Positions 35,716 through 44,600 of a DNA stretch of 64,000 bases are shown here, piece by piece. Position 1 is the first letter of the stretch, and each line of letters starts with the position of its first letter. The DNA lies in NCBI GenBank assembly GCA_910583845.1, contig CAJUAB010000005.1, forward strand, positions 62,001 through 126,000, written 5' to 3'. The notes below the pieces were generated by a model. That model did not search any database and was not told the origin of the DNA. It worked only from the letters and a program-made list of their open reading frames with translations. Both the position numbers and the translations under genes were made by a program. The DNA is from an uncultured Acetatifactor sp. Lineage in GTDB: Bacteria; Bacillota; Clostridia; Lachnospirales; Lachnospiraceae.

Positions 35716-37674
35716 ATGGTCTATCATGTATCAAAACAGGGAAATGACAGGAATCGGGGGACGGAAGACGCCCCGTTTCTGACCATTCAGCGGGCGGCGG
35801 ACGCTGCCCAGGCAGGGGACAGGGTGGTGGTCCATGAGGGGGAGTACCGGGAGTGGGTGAAACCCGGAAACGGCGGCCTGTCGGAGGACTGCCGCATTAC
35901 CTATGAGGCGGCTTCGGGGGAGCATGTGGTGATCAAAGGCTCCGAGCGTATCACCGGCTGGGAGAGGTTAGAAGGAAGCGTCTGGAAGGTGCGCCTGCCG
36001 GACAGCATGTTCGGCGGCTATAATCCCTATACCAGAGAAATCGCCGGGGACTGGCTGGTAGCGCCCCAGGAACCCAAAGCACACACAGGGGAGGTGTACC
36101 TGAACGGGAAATCCTTTTACGAGGCCTTTTCCCTGGAAGAGGTGCTGCACCCCGTGAAGCGGACAGCCAGCGCCTATGAGACCTGGGGAGGCAGGGAAGA
36201 GCGGATTTTGGAGCCGGAACAGACCCTGTACCAGTGGTTTTGCGAGAAAGAAGAAGGCGATACAATAATCTATGCCAACTTCCAGGGGGCAGACCCCAAT
36301 GAGGAGCTGGCGGAGATCAATGTGCGCAGGTCTTGCTTTTATCCGGAGGTCACAGGGCTGAACTACATTACGGTGCGGGGATTTGAGCTGGCCCAGGCGG
36401 CCACGCCCTGGGCGCCGCCCACGGATGACCAGCCGGGACTGATCGGCCCCAACTGGAGCAAGGGGTGGATCATTGAAAACAACATCATCCATGACGCCAA
36501 ATGCAGCGCCGTGAGCATCGGGAAGGAGATATCCACCGGGAACGGCGCCCACAGCAGGTGGCACAAAAAGCCTGGCTACCAGTACCAGATGGAGGCCGTA
36601 TTCAGGGGGCGGCAGGCCGGATGGGGGAAGGAGCGCATCGGCTCCCACATTATACGCAGCAACCGGATTTATGACTGCGGGCAGAACGGCATCGTGGGGC
36701 ATATGGGCTGCGTCTTCAGCCAGATTTACGGGAACGAGATATACAACATTGCCGTGAAGCATGAGTTCTACGGGCACGAGATTGCCGGCATCAAGCTCCA
36801 TGCCGCCATTGATGTGCAGATCCATGACAACTACATCCACCACTGTACCCTGGGCACCTGGCTGGACTGGCAGGCCCAGGGAGTGCGGGTGAGCCGCAAT
36901 GTTTATGACAATAACAACAGGGACTTTTTTGTGGAGGTGTCCCACGGGCCCTATCTGGTGGACAACAATATCTTTACGTCACCGTACTGCTTTGACAATG
37001 CGGCCCAGGGCGGGGCCTATGTGCATAATCTCTGCTGCGGCTTTCACAATCATTACCCCGTGCTGAACCGCTCCACGCCCTACCACATGCCCCATTCCAC
37101 CCAGGTGCTGGGGACGGCCCCGGTCTATGGCGGCGATGACAGATGGTATCAGAACTTATTTATCGGCGGCGGGGAAGAAGGGCGCTCCTATGGGACGGCA
37201 GGATATGACGGTTCCCCTGTCTCCATGGAAGAGTATGTGGAACGGTTTCTGGCGCTGGGCCATGGAGACGTGGAGCAGTATGAACGGATTAAGCAGCCTG
37301 CCTTTGTGGACGGGAATGTGTACCTGAAAGGAGCCAAAACCTTTGAACGGGAGGAAAACAGGTATATGGAGGACTGGAACCCGGGAATAGAGCTGACAGA
37401 GCGGGACGGCGAGGTGATTTTGGAGATTGACTTGCCGGAGGCAATGTTCGATGTGCGGACGGAGGCGGTGACTTCGGAAAAGCTGGGCATGACCCGGATT
37501 TCCGAGGCACGATTTGAGACGCCGGAAGGGGACGGGCTGACGATTGACTGTGACCTGACAGGGACGCACAGGGGGAAAAAGCCTGTGCCGGGGCCGTTGG
37601 AGGGTCTGCATGCGGGAAAAAACAGGGTAGTTGTCTGGCGAAGAGAGTCACGGCATCCGGCAGGGAACGAATGA
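35716..37674 (+). CDS. GH120 beta-xylosidase
   Basis: This 652-aa right-handed beta-helix enzyme matches the pattern I recall of the Thermoanaerobacterium GH120 xylosidase along its whole length: YHVSKQGNDRNRGTEDAPFL, VVHEGEYREWVKP, RITYEAASGEHVVIKGSERI, ATPWAPPTDDQPGLIGPNW and GHEIAGIKLHAAIDVQIHD. The nucleophile is D384 in TWLDWQAQG and the acid/base is E407 in FFVEVSHGPYLVD. Both are two residues off the characterised enzyme's numbering. It releases xylose from the non-reducing end of xylo-oligosaccharides. No signal peptide. AAAAGGAGG lies 9 nt before ATG. Confidence 0.92.
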   Translation: MVYHVSKQGNDRNRGTEDAPFLTIQRAADAAQAGDRVVVHEGEYREWVKPGNGGLSEDCRITYEAASGEHVVIKGSERITGWERLEGSVWKVRLPDSMFGGYNPYTREIAGDWLVAPQEPKAHTGEVYLNGKSFYEAFSLEEVLHPVKRTASAYETWGGREERILEPEQTLYQWFCEKEEGDTIIYANFQGADPNEELAEINVRRSCFYPEVTGLNYITVRGFELAQAATPWAPPTDDQPGLIGPNWSKGWIIENNIIHDAKCSAVSIGKEISTGNGAHSRWHKKPGYQYQMEAVFRGRQAGWGKERIGSHIIRSNRIYDCGQNGIVGHMGCVFSQIYGNEIYNIAVKHEFYGHEIAGIKLHAAIDVQIHDNYIHHCTLGTWLDWQAQGVRVSRNVYDNNNRDFFVEVSHGPYLVDNNIFTSPYCFDNAAQGGAYVHNLCCGFHNHYPVLNRSTPYHMPHSTQVLGTAPVYGGDDRWYQNLFIGGGEEGRSYGTAGYDGSPVSMEEYVERFLALGHGDVEQYERIKQPAFVDGNVYLKGAKTFEREENRYMEDWNPGIELTERDGEVILEIDLPEAMFDVRTEAVTSEKLGMTRISEARFETPEGDGLTIDCDLTGTHRGKKPVPGPLEGLHAGKNRVVVWRRESRHPAGNE

Positions 37675-37722
37675 AGGAGGAACTGGAGACTCCTGGGGAC
37701 AGGATTCCCGGATATTATTTGT

Positions 37723-37748
37723 GCGGCTTCTCGGTTAAGAGAAGCCGC
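37723..37748 (+). terminator. Terminator hairpin after GH120
   Basis: GCGGCTTCTC and GAGAAGCCGC form a perfect 10-bp stem with a GGTTAA loop, followed by CTTATAAAG. The T-tract is short, but position and stem strength support termination of the hydrolase operon. Confidence 0.65.
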
Positions 37749-37786
37749 CTTATAAAGTGGCCAAGATGCACACCAACTAAATAAAA

Positions 37787-37813
37787 ATGCATGTACACTT
37801 GACAAAATCAAAA
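37787..37813 (+). repeat. Left copy of a 27-nt direct repeat
   Basis: This copy matches 40101-40127 at 25 of 27 bases (core GTACACTTGACAAAATC). The two bracket about 2.3 kb of decayed accessory genes. In the right copy the word lies in the frame of the recombinase tail (QVHLTKSK). It may be an element end, an attachment site, or a shared gene fragment. Confidence 0.7.
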
Positions 37814-37888
37814 GATTCTGTAAAATAAGTATCACAAAATACGGAAAACAGAAAATATTTTTAGTGTCAAAACAGGAGGAGGGTAAGA

Positions 37889-38040
37889 AAGACAGCATTT
37901 GTGTCAGGTTTTCCGACAGATTATTTTATGATGGAAGATATGTGTGCGGCTATGACTGACAATACCTGCTTCAGGTCACAGGCGGCAGCAGCAATTATTC
38001 CTTTTGGCATAAAGAAACAGACAAAAGGTGAAGAGGGATA
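37889..38040 (+). pseudogene. Partial second copy of the XRE/ImmA gene
   Basis: The frame gives FVSGFPTDYF, EDMCAA and DNTCFRSQAAA, near-identical in DNA and protein to residues about 52-95 of the XRE/ImmA protein at 27745. Homology begins abruptly after an AGGAGGAGGG stretch and ends after QAAAA. Neither the helix-turn-helix start nor the peptidase domain is present. Confidence 0.8.
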
Positions 38041-38083
38041 GAGAATAATGAATAAAATACATTTTTGAATGAGAGGCTTGACT

Positions 38084-38176
38084 ATGAATAATTTCGAGCT
38101 GTCTTCGTATGAGGATATCTATTCCGAGATAAAAGAAATCGCGTACCCATTGAGAAATCACTTATATTTCCCTTAA
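38084..38176 (+). pseudogene. 30-codon start fragment of an unknown gene
   Basis: GAGAGG lies 7 nt before ATG 38084. The peptide MNNFELSSYEDIYSEIKEIA ends in frame at 38176. The good start signal and early stop suggest the 5' end of a gene whose remainder was lost. Not recognised. Confidence 0.3.
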
Positions 38177-38244
38177 AAATCATCAAATCACAATCAGGAT
38201 TTGTTGATTTGGTAAATTACTATTTTTGAGTCTGGAGGATAAAT

Positions 38245-38607
38245 ATGGCTGATGCAATTATTTATTTGATAATTTCATTATTGATTTCACTTATATTTAT
38301 CATACTTGGAATAAGGCAGTATATGGCTGAAAAACCAGTAACAATAAACACGGGCGAGAAACCACCTCGTGAAGATGAATTGACGGATGTTACTGAATGG
38401 AATCATAGACATGGCAGAAATTTTATTATTTTTGGTTGTGCGCTTTTTATTACATTATTAATTTTTGGCTATTTTATTGAAAAGCTGGATGGTGTTATGC
38501 TCCAGGTGGTTATATTTGTGATAGCGCTGTTTGCTGAGATAGCATGGGTTGAGTTTGAACATAATGTGATGAAAAAGAAAATGATAAAAGATAGCCATAG
38601 CCAGTAA
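38245..38607 (+). CDS. Small membrane protein, function unknown
   Basis: This 120-aa protein has three predicted helices (residues about 4-24, 60-80 and 85-104). A polar loop carries EKPPREDELTDVTEWNHRHG between the first and second helix. CTGGAGG lies 10 nt before ATG. I do not recognise a family; the DVTEWNHRHG loop resembles small Clostridia membrane proteins of the DUF3784 type. It appears intact amid remnants. Confidence 0.6.
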   Translation: MADAIIYLIISLLISLIFIILGIRQYMAEKPVTINTGEKPPREDELTDVTEWNHRHGRNFIIFGCALFITLLIFGYFIEKLDGVMLQVVIFVIALFAEIAWVEFEHNVMKKKMIKDSHSQ

Positions 38608-38679
38608 ATAAAATTTTATCACTAAAAAGAAATATAGTTATTTTTATAATTTATACATTGGGAACACTTTTCCGAAAAG

Positions 38680-38967
38680 GGAGAAGCTGTATTACAGGAA
38701 ATATCAGAAAAATTGCAACAAGAGTCTGGCGGTGGGTTTTCTGTCCGCAATCTTCAACAGATGTAAAAAGTTCTATGTGCTGTTTCCAAATACGAACGCA
38801 CTGCGTTCGCAATTAACCTGGACACATTACCGTGCGCTTTTGTGTGTTGAAAATGATGATGTCAGAAACTGGTATATGGAAGAATGCATTCGTTCTGCCT
38901 GGTCAAGCAGGCAATTAGAACGGCAGACATCCACATTGTACTATGAACGATTCAAGCCGGGACAAGG
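38680..38967 (+). pseudogene. DUF1016 (YhcG-type nuclease) N-terminal remnant
   Basis: One frame reads GEAVLQEISEKLQQESGGGF and SVRNLQQM-stop. The next frame continues KKFYVLFPNTNALRSQLTWT, HYRALLCVE and ECIRSAWSSRQLERQ, then YYER. This is the well-conserved N-terminal part of DUF1016/YhcG proteins, which end in a PD-(D/E)XK nuclease. A frameshift at about 38763 splits it, and the nuclease domain is missing. Confidence 0.7.
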
Positions 38968-39287
38968 AAGCTGTCATAGCCGAAGCTGAAAAGCTGCTGA
39001 AACCACTTCCGGCAGAAGATTCGGAATTGCCGCCTGCGTTGTCCTATGATCGGCAGGAAGAACTGTTGGAGCCCTTAAACGCAATGGGAGCGGAGTATAA
39101 GATTGTCGGTGACGGTATGCGGCATTATGTCAGGATGCAGGGGCGGACAAGCAGGGTGGTGGTCTATCCGGCCATGTGGAGTGAAAGCAGCAATTTATTA
39201 CCGGAGGGGGGAATTGCCCTTGCGGATAAATTGTTGAAATACGCGTCGCCGAAAGCAGATGAGATGATCCGGGCGAAAATAAAGTGA
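38943..39287 (+). pseudogene. Unrecognised 114-codon frame, probably a gene fragment
   Basis: The frame begins inside the DUF1016 remnant without a ribosome site and reads AEAEKLLKPLPAEDSEL, MGAEYKIVGDGMRHYVRMQG and ALADKLLKYASPKADEM. It is well-behaved protein-like sequence, so it is probably the 3' end of a lost gene joined here by deletion. Family unknown. Confidence 0.4.
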
Positions 39288-39314
39288 ATAAAAGATTTGA
39301 AATGCTTTGTATAG

Positions 39315-39998
39315 GCCAGTGGATATCTGAAAGTGGAGGAGACGGAGTTTTTCGAGGAGACTGGGAGGTGTTATTACACCTTGGCATTGACGAACAAGGA
39401 AGTCCGTTTCATGTTTGAAAACATGGTACGGGACTGGTTTGCGGAAGACGACAGCAGTTATAACGATTTTATCAGGGCGCTGCTTTTGGATGATATTAAG
39501 GCGATGAATATCTATATGAACAGGGTGGCGCTGCAGAGTTTCAGCTATTTTCGCAAGAGCAACGAGCCAAAGTCAAGTTTACTTGACTTTGGCGACTGCC
39601 TGCGAACCAACAGCTTAGCTGTTGGTTTTGATAGCGGGAGCAGGCCGTCCGGAGAGGAACCGGAACGTTTTTATCATGGGTTCGTGTTGGGACTGATGGT
39701 GGAACTGGCGGACAGATATGTGATGACATCCAACCGGGAGAGTGGGTTCGGCAGGTATGATGTGATGCTGGAGCCCAGACAGTATAAGGAGGGGCTCCCG
39801 ATGGGGGATGCAATTATTATCGAATTCAAGGTGCAGGATTCGGATGAGAAGAACCTGGCGGATACTGTGACGGCTGCGCTGAAGCAGATTGACCGCATGC
39901 AGTATGCGGCATCCCTGGAAGCAAAGGGGATTCCTGCGGAGAGAATACGGAAGTATGGGTTTGCCTTCCGGGGGAAGGAAGTGCTGATAGGAGCCTGA
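39315..39998 (+). pseudogene. DUF1703/PD-(D/E)XK nuclease domain, 5'-truncated
   Basis: The frame reads SGYLKVEETEFFEETGR, then ALTNKEVRFMFENMV, MNIYMNRVALQSFSYF, ERFYHGFVLGLMVELADRY, SNRESGFGRYDVMLEP and DAIIIEFKVQ. This is the C-terminal half of the AAA-ATPase plus DUF1703 nuclease-like proteins abundant in gut Clostridia and Bacteroidetes. The nuclease motif E-x-K (IIEFKV) is intact. The N-terminal AAA domain is absent, and an in-frame stop lies just before the homology. A GTG at 39333 could start a short product. A 78-nt palindromic insert lies within it. Confidence 0.75.
39552..39629 (+). repeat. In-frame double-hairpin insertion
   Basis: Two adjacent perfect hairpins, CCAAAGTCAAGT/ACTTGACTTTGG (39567-39592) and CCAACAGCT/AGCTGTTGG (39607-39625), lie inside the DUF1703 frame. 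They add 26 residues between FSYF and DSGSRPS, where related proteins continue directly. TTT occurs at both edges. Length (78 nt) and structure resemble small palindromic repeats that insert into genes without breaking the frame. Confidence 0.6.
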
Positions 39999-40004
39999 GG
40001 AGAG

Positions 40005-40150
40005 CAATTTCTGGACGGACTGATAGAGCGGGTGGAGGTATATGCGGAGGACAGAGTTGAAATAAGGTGGAATATAATGGATTTTGCTGAAAAAATAATT
40101 ATGCAAGTACACCTGACAAAATCAAAACGGGCTTCGCCCCGTATTCTATA
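40005..40150 (+). pseudogene. Serine recombinase C-terminal tail remnant
   Basis: The frame reads QFLDGLIERVEVYAEDRVEI then RWNIMDFAEK. This is the common C terminus of large serine recombinases (TnpX/Tn4451 style). It starts 7 nt after the DUF1703 stop, with no catalytic or zinc domain. It shares EDRVEIRW/ENRVEIRW with the remnant at 10236. Confidence 0.55.
40101..40127 (+). repeat. Right copy of the 27-nt direct repeat
   Basis: It differs from 37787-37813 at two positions only. Here it overlaps the end of the recombinase tail frame, immediately before a GC-rich hairpin region. Confidence 0.7.
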
Positions 40151-40289
40151 TTATACAAAGATTTCCGGGCCTGCCAATGCAGGCCCGGAGTCTTTTACAG
40201 ATTCCTGCCCCAAAGGCGTTCCTCAAAATAGTTCTCCGGCTGGGATGTTGTCGCATAAGGTTTGCAACATAATCCGGTATCTCCATCAT
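40146..40289 (-). pseudogene. Short minus-strand frame ending in the terminator
   Basis: A perfect AAGGAGG lies 5 nt before ATG 40289, and the peptide starts MMEIPDYVANLMRQHPS. The current frame runs through the terminator stem. A neighbouring frame reads PENYFEERLWGRNL-stop just before the stem, which would be a natural end. It is therefore likely a frameshifted gene of about 45 residues. Unrecognised. Nothing else is seen to 40523. Confidence 0.35.
40164..40196. terminator. Strong intrinsic terminator
   Basis: TCCGGGCCTGC and GCAGGCCCGGA form a perfect 11-bp stem with a CAAT loop. GTCTTTT follows on the + strand, and AATCTTTG on the minus strand. It can end transcripts from both sides. Confidence 0.8.
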
Positions 40290-40523
40290 GCTTCCCTCCT
40301 TATAGTATACCTGATTTGAATCGTTACAGGTTAAATTCGCAGGATTTGTCAGTAAGTTGCGCTTTGTGTAATTGAAATACAATGACTGGAATTTTATAAT
40401 GGAGCTAAAGGGCGGGAGGCTTCCGATGTGCTGACCGACAGTCGCTTTGAGCCGGAGGGGTGGGGAAGTTCGGCAGAGCTACAGGAGTGTGTGCTCATGG
40501 AACCGGAAGCTGACAGACAGCAT

Positions 40524-41333
40524 TCAGGTCTTGAACTGATTTTCCTCGCGCTGGTGGCGGTTCCTGTACTGGCTGGGAGTCATGCCGGTAGCCTGTTTAA
40601 ACTGCCGCATAAAATGCGTTCCGTTTTCATATCCGCAAAAGAGGGCAAGGGCATCTACGGACATATCGGAGGTGCGCAGATAATAACATGCCAGGCGGAT
40701 ACGGGCAGCAATCATGTCCTGTTTGTAGGTGGTACCGAAAAACTCTTTGTACAGATGCAGAAAATGGGAAACGCTGATACCAGCTTTTGCGGCCAGAGCC
40801 CCGGCGCTGTACATCTGGAACGGTGAGTTGATGAGTTGGGTCCTGATCTTGTATAAAGCAGCAAAATACCTGTTATCCTTTCCATGGGACGAATGGGTAT
40901 GCAGCTGGTTGGCGATGGAATAGAGAAGGGCGTGCATCAGGGAATCCACAACCGCCTGTCCATAAGGGTGGGAGGAGAGCTTTTCCGCCACCACCATTCT
41001 GCTGTATTCGGTCAGGGCATCCATATGGGGAAGAGCCAGAGGCTGATTCGTGGGAAGGGAAATCTGCTGTAGGAGATTCTCGTCCCCGTCATGGAGTTCA
41101 AAGTGAATCCAGTCGTCATTATAGTGAGGCTCTTCGTGAAAATAATGGACATAGGAATGAGGGGTGAACAAGAGGACAGTGCCCGGGGACAGTTCACTGA
41201 TTTGGCCTTGATTCTCAAGGCAGCATCCGGACTTGATGAGAAGCAGGAGGTAATCGTCAAAGCCATTGGGACGGTGGATGTCCATGGGGCCCTTGTGCAT
41301 GGAATCGTATCCGCATATGTTTACTGTAATCAT
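40524..41333 (-). CDS. AraC-family transcriptional regulator with cupin-like sensor
   Basis: This 269-aa protein has an N-terminal AraC_binding (cupin) domain (residues about 20-130, GTVLLFTPHSYVHYFHEE) and a C-terminal HTH_18 (about 165-262, LAAKAGISVSHFLHLYKEFF and LFCGYENGTHFMRQFKQATG). It likely binds a sugar ligand directly. It is divergent from the heparinase-like gene, 300 nt away, and is its probable regulator. It differs from the two receiver-containing AraC regulators in this window. Confidence 0.9.
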   Translation of the reverse strand: MITVNICGYDSMHKGPMDIHRPNGFDDYLLLLIKSGCCLENQGQISELSPGTVLLFTPHSYVHYFHEEPHYNDDWIHFELHDGDENLLQQISLPTNQPLALPHMDALTEYSRMVVAEKLSSHPYGQAVVDSLMHALLYSIANQLHTHSSHGKDNRYFAALYKIRTQLINSPFQMYSAGALAAKAGISVSHFLHLYKEFFGTTYKQDMIAARIRLACYYLRTSDMSVDALALFCGYENGTHFMRQFKQATGMTPSQYRNRHQREENQFKT

Positions 41334-41633
41334 GGAGGCTCCTTTTCTTTATGAATCGACCACTGGAATCTCTCAAACAAAACACAAGAGGGAGGACGGT
41401 GCCGTTTTGCATAAAGTGTCAGTTCCTACATTAGAGGAATAAGGGCATTTTGTCAAGGGTGTGCTGACATCCGGCTGCGAAATGTTTTCAAAAAAGGATT
41501 GCCGATTGCATTTTTATAGAGGCAGATCCCTGGCAGGAGCGGATACCCATATGTGGTAGGCCGGTCCCGCTGTCTCTGTCATGGAGAAAGGTGCGAAGGC
41601 TGTTAATGGGAAAACGGAGGATGGAAGAAGAGG
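41334..41633. promoter_or_regulatory. Divergent control region between AraC and heparinase-like genes
   Basis: The 300 nt should hold both promoters and the AraC site. I see no near-consensus promoter and no clear inverted repeat. A GGAAGAAGAGG purine stretch provides the ribosome site of the lyase gene. Confidence 0.4.
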
Positions 41634-44600
41634 ATGAGGGAAATGGAAAATATCGTATTAAGCAGGAATTATTACCAGTTAAACCGGGAGGAGGAATACC
41701 GGGTGGCATTGGAAAAGGTGACGGATGTGTCGGAAAAGGAGGGCATCTGTCTGGAACTGGAGCTGTACGGGGAGGATGTGACGGAGCTGGAGGTCACGCT
41801 GTTTCCGCTGCATATCGCCAGGCCGGAGTTTTTTCCTGAAATCCGCGGGCGCGTGGCAGTGGCGGGAAAGGGGACGCGCAGGGTGGATATTCCTTTTGAA
41901 CAGTTCGAATTCCGGCAGATGGTGAGGGCGTTTCTGAACTATCTGGACGGGATCAGCGTGAGGGTGCTCCGGGGCGGCCCGGTGCTTGTAAAGGAAATCA
42001 GCGCCTGCGATATGGGGGATTTTCAGGTGCGTGTGCTGCGGGATTCCCTGACGGGGGAGAGCGGCAGCAGACTGGAGTATACCTTCCTGCTTTCCAACCA
42101 AGGGGAGGACAGGCGGCTTGTGAATGTGAGCCGGATTCTGTACGGGAAGGAGTGCCTGCCTGCGGAATATGACAGATTTGTGGAGCTGGCGGGAGGGGAG
42201 ACCAGGGCGTATAAGGTAACGCTGGAGATGACAGAGGACATCCCCCGGGGAGGACTGGAGAAGAGCGAGTTCCTCTTTGTGCCGGACGGGGACGGAAGAC
42301 TGGGGAGGAGGGTGACGCTGTATGCAGCAAAATCCAGGATGCATCCTTATCTGTTCCTGACCGGGGAGCAGTGGGAGAGACGTACACGGGCGATTATGGC
42401 TGACCGGGGGGCTGTGGTTGAGGACGTGTCTGCGTCTGACGGAAATTCTGGGGTCAATGATCATGGTGCATCTGTATCCGGCGCAAATCCCATGGCTGAC
42501 AGCGCGTCCGGCGGGAAAGGCGGCTCTGAGAGCGGAGCGCTGTATGAAGCGTTCCGGAAGGAGTATGTGGAGAGGACGGAGAACTGGAGGGTGCCGGAGG
42601 TATGTCCGGCGGAGGACCATGTGTACCCCAGCTATTCCCAGAATGATTTATTTTCCGCGGCGGTGGCATGGAAGGTGACAGGGAACAGGGTTTATCTGGA
42701 TAAGGCGATGGGGTATCTGCGGGGGCTCCTGGACGGGCAGAAGGGATATTTGACTACGAAAAGATCCTATTTCCAGTTCGTGGAAAGCAAAGAGGAGTAT
42801 GCCCGAGGAGATTTCAAGGTGTGCCGGGTCCAGAATGCGGGATGGGTGCAGGAGGCGGAGTTTTTCCATAAGGTGGCAGTCTCCTATGACCTGTTGTATG
42901 AGCATTTTACTTTGGAGGAGCATCGGCAGATGGATAGGTGCCTTCGGAATTATATGGACTTCGCCGCGTGGAGGCTTACGGATGGGGACGGGAATAATTT
43001 CCAGGTGGCGGAGGCGGGGGCAGGGCTGTTCTGCGCCATGGCGCTGCAGGATTACGGATGGGTGCGGCGTTTTCTCTATGGATATAACGGCATAACGGAT
43101 CTGGTGTCCGCGGTATTTTTGGACGATGGGATGTATTTTGAGGAGGCATCCGGGTATGTGAGACTTGCGGGGGAACTGTTTCTTGACATAGCAAACGGGG
43201 CGGAGAATTTCGGGATTTCTCTGAAAGATGTGAAAATTCCGGCTTCCTTTGACAGAAATATCCTGCATTCTCCCTGGGCTATGCGGGAGAGCTGGGCGGA
43301 GGACGGGAAGCCCTTCCTGGGCATGAGCTTCCGGCGGTTTGAGGGGTTTACCCAGCCAGAAAGGTGTCTGAAGCATTTTTTCGACTGTACGGCGAAGCTG
43401 CTGACGGACAAGGGGATCTTGATGTCCGTCAATGACAGCAATGAGCAGGATATGACGAAGCTGTACCAGAAGGCATATTATCTGTATGGTGATCCGCTCT
43501 ATGGGAAGATCGGCAGCCTGGCGGCTACGCCGGAAACGCTGCTTTTGCGGGAGGAGACAGAAGCGTATGAACCGGGGAAGGGATCTCTGCTGTTGTCCGG
43601 CGCCGGATTTGGGATTCTGCGTGAGAAAGTCGCGGAGACGGCGATGTGCGGAATGAATCCGCAAGCAGGAGAGAATGGTGAAAGCGGGAGAGCGCCGGAG
43701 AGGAAAGCATTGCAGGGGGGCAGCCCGGTTCAGGCAGTGCTTAAGTTCGGAAGCCACGGCGGATATCACGGGCATTATGACAGGCTGAGCCTGGTGTCCT
43801 TCCTGAAAGGCGGCAAAACCTTCCACAATAACGAGTATGCCTGGTTCGGATATGATTCCTTCCTGTTTAAAATGTGGGTGCAGACCTCCGTTGCCCATAA
43901 TATGACGGTGGTGGACGGCAGGATGCAGAAACCCTCGCCCTGCCGGTGCGTGTATTTTGCGGCGGATGAGAGGACGGATGCTGCGTCGGAGACGTTCAGC
44001 GCGGTGTGCGCCCAGACTGTCACGGAATGGATTGACCCGCCCTATGGGGGACAGACGCCGTACCCGCTTGTCTTTCCGGAGGAGAAATGCGCCAGGGAAG
44101 GGCGTTTTATCCTGACGCCGGAGCAGCCCCGGGAGCAGGGAGCCATTGGGACGTATTCGGAGCCGGTTTTCCAGAGGCGGATGCTGATTTTGTTCCATGG
44201 GTACTGCATTGTCTGGGATTATCTGGAGGGACGGCAGGAGCATCGGTTTGACTGTCTCTATCATCCTGTGGGGCGGTTTGACGGGAAGATTCATCCGGAG
44301 GAGATGCCTGCGGATGGCGGCATGAAGCGGCATAAATCCGGCAGGGATAATGAAATTGAATGGACATTCCGGGAGCGTTTTTCGGAGGAGCCCTTCGGGG
44401 CGGGGCAGTTTATCCAGAATTGCCGCAGTGTGAGAGCGGATGGGACTCTTCGGCTGCACTTCCGGGATGCCGTAGCGAGGGTAAATGGCAACGATATTCT
44501 GGACAATCTGCCGGAAACGACCCTGTGGCGTGCCTATCCGGAAAGCGGCGGGGTGACTGTGGGAAAATACCCTCAAAAGGGAGATTCTTTCACGGAGGAA

